A program made the translations under genes and the position numbers. Under the pieces are notes generated by a model. It was not told the DNA's origin, did no database searches, and saw only the letters and a program-made list of their open reading frames with translations. A stretch of 64,000 nucleotides of DNA, from positions 3,988,501 through 4,052,500 of the forward strand of contig NZ_CP076039.1 in NCBI RefSeq assembly GCF_014529625.1. Direction: 5' to 3'. Of this stretch, positions 45,849 through 55,087 are shown piece after piece. The stretch comes from Candidatus Pelagisphaera phototrophica. Its GTDB lineage: Bacteria > Verrucomicrobiota > Verrucomicrobiia > Opitutales > Opitutaceae. Every line of letters starts with the position of its first letter. Within the stretch, counting starts at the first letter, position 1.

Positions 45849-47162
45849 TTGAGCAAACAATCAGAACAACCCAAAAACGGTCAGAAATCGCTATCGCTGG
45901 GCGTCATATTCTTAACCATTTTCTTAGACCTCGTTGGGTTTAGTATCATCTTTCCCCTTTTTCCGTCTATTCTCGAGTACTATGGGCAAAGCGGACTGCT
46001 CAACAGCCTCACACTATTTCTGGACGAATTTTCTGCCGCCACCGGAGCCGGAGACCGCTTTACCCCGGTTTTATTCGGAGGAATACTGGGTTCGCTCTAT
46101 GCCTTTCTACAATTTTTCTTTGCCCCGATTTGGGGCAGCCTTTCTGACAAGAAAGGCCGCCGCGCTATACTCCTCATTACCACTCTGGGGGTTTTCGCCA
46201 GCTATATTCTATGGGGGTTTGCGGGTAGCTTTCTAACATTGGTTATAGCCCGTTTTGTCGGGGGCTGCATGAGCGGCAACATCTCGGTCGCCACAGCGGC
46301 GGTCGCTGACATCACCACCAAAGAAAACCGATCCAAAGGAATGGGGATCGTAGGAGCCGCTTTCGGACTCGGGTTCATTCTGGGACCCGCTTTGGGAGGC
46401 TTCTTAAGCCAGTTCAATTTGCTCGAGTCCCATCCGGAATGGGCAAGATACGGAATCAACCCTTTCTCCGTCGTCGCTTTTGTGGCAGCGGGGCTTGCGT
46501 TGCTAAATTTCCTTTGGGTGAAGGCTCGATTTAAGGAATCCCTTTCAGACGAAAATCGAGAGAGTTCGGAATCCCGCAACCCGATCGCCCGCCTCACCGA
46601 TAAGCTGCCTCCCGCTATCGGGAAAACCAATCTGGCCTACTTCGTCTTCATGTTCGCTTTCGCCGGAATGGAATTCACCCTGACCTTCCTCGGGGCGGAT
46701 CGTTTTGGATTTAGTGCCACGCAAAACGCCTGGATGATGGTTTTCGTAGGCTTCGTTCTAGTTCTGGTCCAAGGTGGCATCGTGCGACGACTTGCTCCCA
46801 AACTGGGGGAAAAACGCGTCGCGACCACTGGCCTTCTACTGGTTGCGATCGGGCTCGTCTTTCTAGGGATCGCTTCGAGCGTTTCTGTTTTATATGTCGG
46901 ACTTGCGTTTCTCGCGTTCGGTGTCGGCCTCGCCAGCCCAACGCTCACATCGCTCGTGTCTCTTTTCGCCGGCGAATCCGAGCAAGGGCGCGCCTTGGGG
47001 ACCTTTCGGGCAATAGGATCCCTCGCTCGGGCGATTGGACCGCTACTCGCCAGCTTCGTTTTCTGGTGGTTCGGCTCACTCCAGCTCTACCTGGTGGGGG
47101 CCATAATCACCGTCGGCGCAGCTTTGCTTTGCAGTCGCCTGCCCAAGCCTGTTAAGGACTAG
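45849..47162 (+). CDS. MFS transporter, tetracycline-resistance/multidrug-like
   Basis: A 437-residue integral membrane protein with about 12 helices. Major facilitator hallmarks are LGSLYAFLQFFFAPIWGSLSDKKGRR (loop 2-3 motif) and GAAFGLGFILGPALGGFLSQ in helix 5, which is the antiporter motif. It belongs to the TetA/multidrug group of drug:proton antiporters by these motifs; substrate unknown. The start must be TTG at 45849, since an in-frame TAA lies 12 bases upstream, and no good ribosome site is seen. The end overlaps the convergent rsmB stop by 4 bp. Confidence 0.85.
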   Translation: MSKQSEQPKNGQKSLSLGVIFLTIFLDLVGFSIIFPLFPSILEYYGQSGLLNSLTLFLDEFSAATGAGDRFTPVLFGGILGSLYAFLQFFFAPIWGSLSDKKGRRAILLITTLGVFASYILWGFAGSFLTLVIARFVGGCMSGNISVATAAVADITTKENRSKGMGIVGAAFGLGFILGPALGGFLSQFNLLESHPEWARYGINPFSVVAFVAAGLALLNFLWVKARFKESLSDENRESSESRNPIARLTDKLPPAIGKTNLAYFVFMFAFAGMEFTLTFLGADRFGFSATQNAWMMVFVGFVLVLVQGGIVRRLAPKLGEKRVATTGLLLVAIGLVFLGIASSVSVLYVGLAFLAFGVGLASPTLTSLVSLFAGESEQGRALGTFRAIGSLARAIGPLLASFVFWWFGSLQLYLVGAIITVGAALLCSRLPKPVKD

Positions 47163-48415
47163 CCCTGCCGGCGCAGAAGCGCGGCACCCGCTCCATCGTG
47201 CCCCGCAATCCAGGGTTGGCTCGCGACCCGCTCGACCAAACTGAATCTCCGACCCATTTCCGACTCGAGGAAACTATTAACGACCCCTTCGTTCTCTTCG
47301 ACATCAACACTGCAGGTACTATAGACCAGCAGTCCATTCTCACCCACCAGTTCGGAAGCCTTGGTCAACATTCTAAACTGCAAGGCTATCAGATCGGAAA
47401 TCCTCTCGGTCGAAAGGCGCCATTTCGCATCCGGCTTCTTTTGCAGAACACCAGAATTACTGCATGGGGCATCCAGTAAAACGGCCTCGAACCGCCCCTG
47501 CTCTTTCTCGTCCAATTCAAAGAGGTCGGCCGCCAAACTCCTAAGCCTTCCAGATCCAAACCGTTTTACGTTGGTAAGGAGTCGCTCGAAACGGGGTCCG
47601 GGAAGATCAACGCAAACGATTTCCCGAATCGACTCCTCTAATATCTTCTCAAGGTAGAAGCTCTTGCCGCCAGGAGCCGCGCACAGATCAAGAATGCGGC
47701 CATCGTGAAAGTGCTTCACGATCAAGTTGGGCGCCAGTCTAGCTCCGGGGTTCTGAATATAGATAGATCCTGCCTGGAGGGCTTCTGCCAACTCGCTCCA
47801 ATTCGTATCAGAGCCCTTTCGATAGGGATCCCAATCGGTTGACTGACCAATCGCAGCAGCCTTGGCACCCTCTAAAGGAAGAAAGTATATATCGGGCTCT
47901 TCTTGATTCCAACGCGCTAGACCGGACGCATTCTCGAAGCCGAATTGCTTGATCCAGCGGTCGATTAGCCAAGCCGGGTGGCTATACTGAATCGCCATCG
48001 AGAAGCAATCGGATGGAACCGTTTCTTTCGATTCTGCAATCCCTTGGGCCACTTTTCTCAGGACCGCGTTAGCGAGCGCCTTTTCGGATTTGCTGAATTT
48101 CTTGCCGATCCTGCCCACCGCATGGTCGACGATCTGGGCTGACTTTCCCGAGTTGGCCATAAGTTCATAGCTGGCAACCAAAAGCGCGGCCCACATTCCT
48201 ATTCGAGGGCGTTTCCTCAGGAAAGCATCTAGATTTGACTCCAGAAAGGACCAATTTCGGACTACGCCGAACAAAAGGAACTGACAACGCCGTCGACTGC
48301 CCGAGTCCATCTTGGCTGGCAATCGCTCAAGCAAATGAGACAACCGTGCGGGTTTATTGAGAAATCTGCTGGTCAATTCGACCGCACAGCTCCAAGATGA
48401 GTCGTTCATTTGCAA
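47159..48415 (-). CDS. rsmB: 16S rRNA m5C967-type methyltransferase (RsmB family)
   Basis: The 418-residue protein has a NusB-like RNA-binding N-terminus (about residues 20-140, RCQFLLFGVVRNWSFLE) and a Nol1/Nop2/Sun methyltransferase domain. SAM-binding motif ILDLCAAPGGKSFYLEKI begins near 242, the general catalytic motif LDAPCSNSGVLQKKPDAKWR near 318, and the nucleophile Cys is in YSTCSVDVEENEGVV near 372. It methylates a cytosine in the small-subunit rRNA. It is divergent from the GreA-like gene (84 bp gap) and convergent with the MFS gene. RsmF is a less likely alternative because of the NusB-like part. Confidence 0.9.
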   Translation of the reverse strand: MQMNDSSWSCAVELTSRFLNKPARLSHLLERLPAKMDSGSRRRCQFLLFGVVRNWSFLESNLDAFLRKRPRIGMWAALLVASYELMANSGKSAQIVDHAVGRIGKKFSKSEKALANAVLRKVAQGIAESKETVPSDCFSMAIQYSHPAWLIDRWIKQFGFENASGLARWNQEEPDIYFLPLEGAKAAAIGQSTDWDPYRKGSDTNWSELAEALQAGSIYIQNPGARLAPNLIVKHFHDGRILDLCAAPGGKSFYLEKILEESIREIVCVDLPGPRFERLLTNVKRFGSGRLRSLAADLFELDEKEQGRFEAVLLDAPCSNSGVLQKKPDAKWRLSTERISDLIALQFRMLTKASELVGENGLLVYSTCSVDVEENEGVVNSFLESEMGRRFSLVERVASQPWIAGHDGAGAALLRRQG

Positions 48416-48499
48416 GGGAGATGTTGTTGAGGGAATAGTCGCTCGTTGACAACTGCATAAAAAGCCGCCTCTCTTAAACCTTTAGTCTCATAACTTCAA

Positions 48500-50359
48500 A
48501 TGAACGAAGAAGCCGTATTAGAACTCATTACGCGGAAACCCGAGCTTAAGCCTGCTAAGGCAAAGCTCGAGTCAATGCAGCCCGGACGCTACTGTATCCA
48601 TCAAAGCTGGGGGTTTGGCCAGATAAAGGAATACGATGCTGCCAGCTCAAAGCTGATCATCGATTTCGAGGGTAAGGAAGGTCACCGGATGGATCCTGGC
48701 TTCTGCGTCGTCACGATGCAGGTCCTTCCTCCGGAGCATTTGCTCGCCCGCAAGGAGACCGAGCCAGATTTAATCACGGAGATGATTGCAAAACAACAGG
48801 CAGACCTCGTTGTGGAAGTCCTCAAGCAATATCCGAACGGAGCCACAAGCGCCACCGAGGTTGAGAGCATCCTTTCTCAAGTGATCGGTGATCCAGTCAA
48901 ATTTAAGAAATGGTGGACCGCAACTAAGAAAATCCTGGCCAAAGATCCTCGAATCGCGGTCCCGCCGCGCAAAACCGGCATGTACGTCCTGCGGGACGAA
49001 CCTGTCAGCATTGAGGACGAACTTTTGGAGGAGTACAATGCGACCCAATCCGCCAAACGGCGGGTAATCATCGCGGACAAGTTACTCGATGCGGTGACCG
49101 AAAATCCGGATATCAAAGAGCATCTTCCCGCCGTTCTTCATGGTTTAGCGACTGCCGTTAAAGAAAGTAACCAGCTTACCCCCGCGGAAAAGCTCAAGGG
49201 GGCTTGGATTCGCAATGATCTGGCTAAAATTCTCGAGGTAGACATTGCCGAGTTCGAACCGGCATTGGCAGATCTCGTAGGTGACATCGAAGGGCTCAAT
49301 GAAATCCTAGATGACTTAGCGACCAATCTCCATACCCGAGCCTTAGAGCTCATCAAGGAGGCTCATCCAGCGGACTGGAAAGAAATTTCCTTCAGTCTGT
49401 TGAAGTCCAGCAGTGGGAAACTCACAACTGACTGCGTCAACTTCCTTTTGCTGAACGGTTTCGATCAGGATCTTCTCGAAACGTTCGAGCGCTGGCAGAC
49501 CGAGCAGAACCTGAAAGAGCCCGTTCTGCTCTGGATCGTGAAAAATCGGAATTCCCGCAAGTTCGGAAATCTGGTTCGACCAATGATCAAGCCTCGCCTG
49601 CTCAATGCTATTTTCTATGCGATCGACTATGAGGCACTTCAAATTGTGACTTCCCGACGCATTCCTCTGGCTGATATCCTCAGCGAAGATACGGAGCTCA
49701 TTCCAGACCTGCTCGCTGAAGCGGATTCGGAAACCGCACGGGACCTCGCCAACAATCTCTTGCTCAACCAAGGTTTTGAGGAATTAACGAAAAAGTCTCT
49801 GCTCGCTCGATTCATTAAGATATTCCCTGCCGTTCAGTCATTGCTGGAAACGGGTGCGGAAACCAGAGCGACCGGGCTCATAGTTTCCCGCGAAAGCTAC
49901 GACAAGGCTGTGGCCGAGTACGACGATCTTGTCACCAAGCAGATTCCTGAAAACAGTAAAGCCATCGGCGTCGCACGCGAACATGGTGACTTGAAAGAAA
50001 ATTCTGAATACAAGATGGCCAAGCAAGATCAGTCACTGTTGCTTGCACGACGCAACAAGCTTGAGATGGATCTGCAACGAGCAAAAATCACCGACTTTAG
50101 CGAGATCGGAACCGAAACGGTAGGCATCGGTAGCATTGTCAATCTCCTCGATGAAACGACCAATAAAGAGATTACTTATACCATTCTGGGGGCTTGGGAC
50201 AGCGATCCGGAAAAGGAAGTCATTTCCTACAAAACGCCTCTCGGTGCTGCTCTGCTCGGCAAATCTCCTAGGGACGAAGTCGAACTTCATATCGAGGGAG
50301 TCGATAGCTTGCTAAAGATCATCTCAATCCAGCGTTTCGTTGACCAAGTCGCCAAGTAG
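48500..50359 (+). CDS. greA: Long GreA-family transcription elongation factor
   Basis: The 619-residue protein is about four times normal GreA length. Residues about 455-619 are a GreA module: a coiled-coil with the tip motif HGDLKENSEYKMAKQ that inserts into RNA polymerase and stimulates cleavage of backtracked RNA, then the FKBP-like C-terminal domain (IVNLLDETTNKEITYTILG...LGKSPRDEVELH). The first about 450 residues are mostly helical, beginning with a small beta-barrel-like part (GRYCIHQSWGFGQIKEYD). A comparably long GreA is known in chlamydiae, so this is a shared PVC form. Acidic tip residues (Asp and Glu of DLKEN) are present, so cleavage activity is expected. Confidence 0.9.
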   Translation: MNEEAVLELITRKPELKPAKAKLESMQPGRYCIHQSWGFGQIKEYDAASSKLIIDFEGKEGHRMDPGFCVVTMQVLPPEHLLARKETEPDLITEMIAKQQADLVVEVLKQYPNGATSATEVESILSQVIGDPVKFKKWWTATKKILAKDPRIAVPPRKTGMYVLRDEPVSIEDELLEEYNATQSAKRRVIIADKLLDAVTENPDIKEHLPAVLHGLATAVKESNQLTPAEKLKGAWIRNDLAKILEVDIAEFEPALADLVGDIEGLNEILDDLATNLHTRALELIKEAHPADWKEISFSLLKSSSGKLTTDCVNFLLLNGFDQDLLETFERWQTEQNLKEPVLLWIVKNRNSRKFGNLVRPMIKPRLLNAIFYAIDYEALQIVTSRRIPLADILSEDTELIPDLLAEADSETARDLANNLLLNQGFEELTKKSLLARFIKIFPAVQSLLETGAETRATGLIVSRESYDKAVAEYDDLVTKQIPENSKAIGVAREHGDLKENSEYKMAKQDQSLLLARRNKLEMDLQRAKITDFSEIGTETVGIGSIVNLLDETTNKEITYTILGAWDSDPEKEVISYKTPLGAALLGKSPRDEVELHIEGVDSLLKIISIQRFVDQVAK

Positions 50360-50388
50360 AAAATCCACTGCCAAATCATTTTTCCCAA

Positions 50389-50418
50389 GCCGCGGTCCTC
50401 CAAAGGGATCGCGGTTTT
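50389..50418 (+). terminator. Rho-independent terminator of the GreA-like gene
   Basis: CCGCGGTCC (50389-50397) and GGATCGCGG (50405-50413) pair over 9 bp with one G-U, a 7-nt loop and then five T. It begins 30 bp after the gene's stop. Confidence 0.8.
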
Positions 50419-50499
50419 TCTTGCTTGAATTGTTCGGGTCGAGTCCGTCTGAAGCGTTTTTTCCTTCTTATAATTACATTCTTAATTTTTACTTTCCCC

Positions 50500-51432
50500 A
50501 TGAAACTGGCTTGGGATACTCTCAAAATCTTGGCAGAGCCCACACGGCTGCGTATTTTGGGGCTGTTGAGCCAGGAAGAGTTATCGGTCGCTGAACTACA
50601 AGAGGCTCTCAACATGTCGCAATCGCGGATTTCATCACAACTGGCCATTTTGAGACAATCTGAACTCGTCGTAGATCGGCGAGACGGGAAAAAGAATTTC
50701 TACTCAATCAAGACGTCACTTGAACAATGGGAGGCAGAACTGATTGAGGCTGCCATTAACTCTGTTTCAGGTTCCCCCGAACTCATCGAAGATAATGAGA
50801 ATCTGGAACGAGTAATCCAGAAGCGCCGCAAAATCGCAGAAGAGTACTTTAACTTGATCGCTGGCAGGCTCGGCAAGAACTACTGCCCTGGACGTTCATG
50901 GGAAGGCATTGGCCATATGCTGTTGCATCTGGTTCCGAAAGTAGTCGTGGCTGATCTCGGAGCAGGTGAAGGAATGATTTCCCAGCTAATCGCGAGACAG
51001 GCCGAACAGGTCTATTGCATCGACAACTCCCCCAGGATGGTCGAGGTCGGGAAGGAACTCGCGGAAAAAAACCAACTGGAGAATCTCCAGTATTTGCTGG
51101 GTGACATCGAAGCCGTCCCGCTCGACGACGCGTCAGTGGATATCGCCTTGCTAAGCCAAGCCCTCCATCACGCCAATCGCCCAGAGAAAGCAATCGAGGA
51201 AGCCTATCGAATTACTAAACTGGGCGGCAGAGTTGTGATTCTCGACTTGAAGGAACACACATTCGAGAAGGCTCGAGAACTATACGCAGACAACTGGTTG
51301 GGATTCTCCGAAAAAAAGCTGCATTCTTGGCTAAAAGGAGCCAGCTTTGAGAATGTTGCCGTATCGGTCGTGTCCAAAGAATCGGGCGAGCCTGGTTTCG
51401 AGACCCTTCTAGCTACCGGTATCAAAAGATAG
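50500..51432 (+). CDS. ArsR-type regulator fused to a class I SAM-dependent methyltransferase
   Basis: A 310-residue fusion. The ArsR winged helix is at residues 1-80 (LKILAEPTRLRILGLLSQEE, LNMSQSRISSQLAILRQSEL, DGKKNFYS). A linker with a helical stretch follows, then a Rossmann methyltransferase at about 135-300 (VVVADLGAGEGMISQLIA, LGDIEAVPLDDASVDIALLSQALHH). The Met at 50500 is preferred, since the upstream ATG at 50425 adds only a hydrophobic stretch encoded within the terminator-adjacent leader. Fusions of this type exist in PVC bacteria and often sit near methionine or SAM metabolism genes; here none are adjacent. The target of methylation is unknown. Confidence 0.85.
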   Translation: MKLAWDTLKILAEPTRLRILGLLSQEELSVAELQEALNMSQSRISSQLAILRQSELVVDRRDGKKNFYSIKTSLEQWEAELIEAAINSVSGSPELIEDNENLERVIQKRRKIAEEYFNLIAGRLGKNYCPGRSWEGIGHMLLHLVPKVVVADLGAGEGMISQLIARQAEQVYCIDNSPRMVEVGKELAEKNQLENLQYLLGDIEAVPLDDASVDIALLSQALHHANRPEKAIEEAYRITKLGGRVVILDLKEHTFEKARELYADNWLGFSEKKLHSWLKGASFENVAVSVVSKESGEPGFETLLATGIKR

Positions 51433-51469
51433 CTGTGCTGTTTTTTAGATAGTGGTCGCAATCTTGTCC

Positions 51470-53236
51470 TTAATAGAGGGACGCCATTCGCTCTTCATAA
51501 AACACCAGCAGATTTCCATAAATAGTTGTGCTGTCCGAATCGGACAATGCCATTTCCGCCAGATCTTTCGCCTCCTTGAGCGTCATGCTTTGCACAACAA
51601 ACTTCACGTTCGGCAGCAATCCAGGTGCGATGCTTAACGACTCGATTCCCAATCCAATCAGCATGGGAACCAAAACGGGATCTCCCGCCATTTCGCCACA
51701 AATAGAAACTTCCCTGTCTCCCTCTCGACCTGCTTTGACGACCTGAGCCAAGGTCCGAATTACAGCCGGATGAGTAGGCTCGTACAGGTGAGCGACACGA
51801 TCGTTTAACCGATCGACCGCTATGAGGTACTGTATCAGATCATTTGATCCTATACTAAAAAATGAGGATCCGGCTACCAGGGTATCGCAAGCGGTAGCGG
51901 CACTCGGAATTTCGATCATCGAACCCGCCGACAGGTTTTCATTAAAAGGAATACCTTCGCCGCGGAGCTGATCTTTGGCAATTTCAAGATATTCATTAGC
52001 CTGTTCCAGTTCAGCTGCGCCACTGATCATCGGATACATAATACGTATATCCCCGTGCGCGCTTGCCCTCAAGATCGCCCGCAATTGTGTCGTGAAAAAT
52101 TCGGCATTGTCTAGGCAGTATCGAATCGCTCTGTAACCAAGAAACGGGTTCGACTCCCCTATCATTCCGAGTTCAGGAATGTTGGATATCTTGTCGCCAC
52201 CTAAATCAAAGGTGCGTATGACGACCGGGAGCCCGTTCATTGTTTCCACCGTATTTTTGTAGGCCTCATACTGCTGGTCTTCGGTGGGGAGCACTTTGGA
52301 ATTCAAAAACAGGTATTCCGTGCGGAAGAGCCCAATTCCATCTGCGCCAATATCGATCGCCCGCTTTGCTTCGTGTTCAGACTCTATATTGGCCATCAAT
52401 TGTATCGGATGCCCATCCTTTGTCTGAGAGACGTTTTGGGATAACGCAATCAGCCGCTTCGTTATCGACGCGTGCTCGTCCTTGATTTTGCCATAACGAT
52501 AGAGGGTAGCATCACTTGGGTTGACCACGACTCTGCCTTCAAAGCCATCCACCAAAACAATGTCATCGGGCTTGATCTGTTCGGACACGTTTCCCAGACC
52601 GACAACGGCTGGAATATTCATAGACCGAGCAACAATCACCGTGTGGCTCGTTTTGCCCCCCGCATCCGTTGCCAGGCCCAGCAGATGATTCTTGTCAATC
52701 ATCGCTGAATCCGATGGCGCGATATCGTGAGCGACCACGACGTGCTTGTCGCTCAGCCGATCCGCGTTTTCGAGTGATTGCCCCGTTAAGTTGCTGATGA
52801 GCCGCCTTAGCACGTCTCGAAGGTCACTAGCACGTTCACGCAGGTACTCATCGTCAATCTGACCAAAAGCTTCGATGTACCGATTCCCAACTCTCCAAAC
52901 ACAGGACTCCACATTTTCCACGGAGGACTCCATCTCTCGAATCGTCTCGCCGATTAGCGCCTGATCTTCGAGCACCAGCAAATGAGCATCAAAAATTCTC
53001 GCCTCATCTTCACCTAGGCTCGCTTGAACTTCATCTCTTATCGCCTGGATCTGCATTCGAGTAGCGAGAAGGGCACTCTCAAAGCGCTCGGTCTCCGATT
53101 CTAAACGATCGGATGACACTTTGTATTTGGGAACGGATATCTTTTTCTCCCGCAGAAGCGACACCGGTCCATGAGCGATGCCCGGCGATGCGGCAATCCC
53201 CGTAAACTCCACTTCTTCTGCTTTATTGCTATCCAT
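51470..53236 (-). CDS. ptsI: Phosphoenolpyruvate-protein phosphotransferase (PTS enzyme I)
   Basis: The 588-residue protein transfers phosphate from phosphoenolpyruvate to HPr. It begins with GIAASPGIAHGPV, has the phosphohistidine site DAGGKTSHTVIVARS with H198, the PEP-binding GLFRTEYLFL near 310 and SMIEIPSAA near 447, and the catalytic Cys in ICGEMAGDP near 515. It is full length. The gene follows ispE by 68 bp on the same strand. No HPr or sugar permease is in the window, so it may serve a regulatory phosphotransfer chain or a PTS located elsewhere. Confidence 0.94.
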   Translation of the reverse strand: MDSNKAEEVEFTGIAASPGIAHGPVSLLREKKISVPKYKVSSDRLESETERFESALLATRMQIQAIRDEVQASLGEDEARIFDAHLLVLEDQALIGETIREMESSVENVESCVWRVGNRYIEAFGQIDDEYLRERASDLRDVLRRLISNLTGQSLENADRLSDKHVVVAHDIAPSDSAMIDKNHLLGLATDAGGKTSHTVIVARSMNIPAVVGLGNVSEQIKPDDIVLVDGFEGRVVVNPSDATLYRYGKIKDEHASITKRLIALSQNVSQTKDGHPIQLMANIESEHEAKRAIDIGADGIGLFRTEYLFLNSKVLPTEDQQYEAYKNTVETMNGLPVVIRTFDLGGDKISNIPELGMIGESNPFLGYRAIRYCLDNAEFFTTQLRAILRASAHGDIRIMYPMISGAAELEQANEYLEIAKDQLRGEGIPFNENLSAGSMIEIPSAATACDTLVAGSSFFSIGSNDLIQYLIAVDRLNDRVAHLYEPTHPAVIRTLAQVVKAGREGDREVSICGEMAGDPVLVPMLIGLGIESLSIAPGLLPNVKFVVQSMTLKEAKDLAEMALSDSDSTTIYGNLLVFYEERMASLY

Positions 53237-53304
53237 CGACTCTCAACGCGTCAAAAGCGACGGAAACTGTGCTCCACAAAGTAATTTCGCCTATTCGCTG
53301 CGCT

Positions 53305-54213
53305 CTAAAATGAAAACCCTTCTGTCCCCGTCAACCCTATATCTGAAATGCGAGTCGAGCGGAAAAACGCCCTTTCACCCCAACATTCGGCTACCAGCTC
53401 TCTAATAGGGTTCTCCGTGTCTGGATCACAAAGCGCAAAACAGCAGCTTCCACTACCCGACATCAAGCAGGGCGACCCTGTCTTTTCCCGAATGAGTTTC
53501 AGCATGAGCGGCATGCTAGGATATTTGTTTCCTACAACTGGATCAAAGCTATTCATCAGAAGATTACCCAATGGGAGATTCCCATTTTTCCATGCTTCCA
53601 GTCGGTTTTCGGTTTCCACTGGGTCAGCATAAGCTCCCAAACCCGCAAGCGACCGGTAGGCCCAGGCGGTTGAGATTCCAAATGACGGTTTAAATAATAC
53701 GATGGATTGACCAAGTAATGAACCCCTTGACGTCTCGCCCAATCTCTCAATCGCCTCTCCGCGGCCTCTCATAATGAGTGGTTCCGATTTCAAAAAGAGC
53801 GGACAATCCGAGCCTAATTCCCCTGCGAGCCCTTCTAAAGCAGAGTCATCTTGAATGTCTAGAAGTGCCGCCAGACCCTTTAAAACGGATGCCGCATCGC
53901 TGCTGCCCCCTCCCAGTCCCGCTCCAATAGGGATATTTTTCTCGATTCTTATATCGACTCTCGCCTCAAAGCCAAAGTTGCGCAGGAAACGGTCCGCTGC
54001 CCGCCAAGCTATGTTTTGGTCGTCAATGGGCAGGTGCGGATCCGTCGATTTGAGGAAAATCCCCTCTTTGCCCGCCTCAACCGTTAACGAAACTCGGTCG
54101 CCAAAAGCTAAAGGGGCCACTAGACTCGTTAGCCCGTGAAACCCGTCCGCACGCAACCCAGTCACGGCAAGCGACAGGTTAATTTTCGCAGGACTGGATA
54201 TCTCGATTTCCAT
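53305..54213 (-). CDS. ispE: 4-diphosphocytidyl-2-C-methyl-D-erythritol kinase
   Basis: The 302-residue GHMP kinase phosphorylates CDP-methylerythritol in the MEP isoprenoid pathway. It shows SPAKINLSLAVTGLRADGFH (residues 7-26), the ATP-binding glycine loop PIGAGLGGGSSDAASVL (95-111) and MSGSGSCCFAL near the C-terminus. The start at 54213 matches family starts and has GAGG 6 bases upstream; an earlier ATG at 54264 is less likely. It is divergent from pyrF (120 bp gap) and upstream of ptsI. ispD and ispF are within 3 kb on the other strand. Confidence 0.93.
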   Translation of the reverse strand: MEIEISSPAKINLSLAVTGLRADGFHGLTSLVAPLAFGDRVSLTVEAGKEGIFLKSTDPHLPIDDQNIAWRAADRFLRNFGFEARVDIRIEKNIPIGAGLGGGSSDAASVLKGLAALLDIQDDSALEGLAGELGSDCPLFLKSEPLIMRGRGEAIERLGETSRGSLLGQSIVLFKPSFGISTAWAYRSLAGLGAYADPVETENRLEAWKNGNLPLGNLLMNSFDPVVGNKYPSMPLMLKLIREKTGSPCLMSGSGSCCFALCDPDTENPIRELVAECWGERAFFRSTRISDIGLTGTEGFSF

Positions 54214-54332
54214 GGCACCCTCGTAGCAAGTACTAAACCGTGCTTTTTCGAACCAATAGGGCAAGCTCTCAAACCGATCTCGATCGTTTGCCTTTGCATG
54301 AAACGATAAAAGGACTTCATTGTCGTTTTTCG

Positions 54333-55046
54333 ATGACCAAAAATTTTGATCAAACAGGTAACTGCGAACTGATCCTCGCCTTGGATATCGACGATCGGTC
54401 CAAGGCGATCGAGCTCGTCAAGCGATCCGGCGAAAGTCTGAATTGGATAAAGATCGGGCTCCAGATGTTCACAAAGTATGGCCCGGAGTACGTTCGCGAG
54501 ATTTCAGATCTCGGCAAAAAGGTATTCCTCGACCTCAAGCTTCACGATATTCCCAACACCGTTGCCAAAGCCATCGCCTCCGCTTCCGAGCTCCCGATCG
54601 ATATGCTGACCATTCACACCTGTGGCGGGAGGGAGATGATGGAATGGGCTGTGAGGTCGCAGCAAGATCACAAACCCGACCTACAGCTTCTCGGGGTTAC
54701 CGTCCTGACTTCCATGGACGATGAAGCCCTCGCAGGAATCGGGGTCAACCGCTCCGCGGCAGAGCAAGTATTCGCCCTAACCGCCCTTGCAAGTGATGTC
54801 GGTTTGAGTGGACTCGTTTGTTCCCCTCATGAAGCCGCCAAGGTCAAATCCATACATGGCAATCAATTCAAGCTTGTAGCTCCCGGCATACGGCCGGTGG
54901 GTGCCGACGCAGGCGATCAAAAACGCATCATGACCCCTCGACTTGCCGCGGAACAAGGAGCGGATTTCATCGTCGTAGGACGACCCATCTACCAAGCGGA
55001 AGATCCCGAGTCTGTAGTGAAATCGGTTCTCGAAGACTTACGGTAG
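54333..55046 (+). CDS. pyrF: Orotidine 5'-phosphate decarboxylase
   Basis: The 237-residue TIM-barrel enzyme makes UMP, the last step of de novo pyrimidine synthesis. LILALDIDD (13-21) carries the first substrate-binding Asp, FLDLKLHDIPNTV (65-77) has the catalytic Asp-Lys-Asp set, and VAPGIRPVGADAGDQKRIMTP near 185 closes the phosphate site. The ATG at 54333 is the family start; an upstream ATG at 54240 would overlap ispE's start region. Full length, with 41 bp to ispD. Confidence 0.95.
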   Translation: MTKNFDQTGNCELILALDIDDRSKAIELVKRSGESLNWIKIGLQMFTKYGPEYVREISDLGKKVFLDLKLHDIPNTVAKAIASASELPIDMLTIHTCGGREMMEWAVRSQQDHKPDLQLLGVTVLTSMDDEALAGIGVNRSAAEQVFALTALASDVGLSGLVCSPHEAAKVKSIHGNQFKLVAPGIRPVGADAGDQKRIMTPRLAAEQGADFIVVGRPIYQAEDPESVVKSVLEDLR

Positions 55047-55087
55047 TCCCGCGACTCCTGTACGATTAAAATGTCTCGAGCTCGCCT

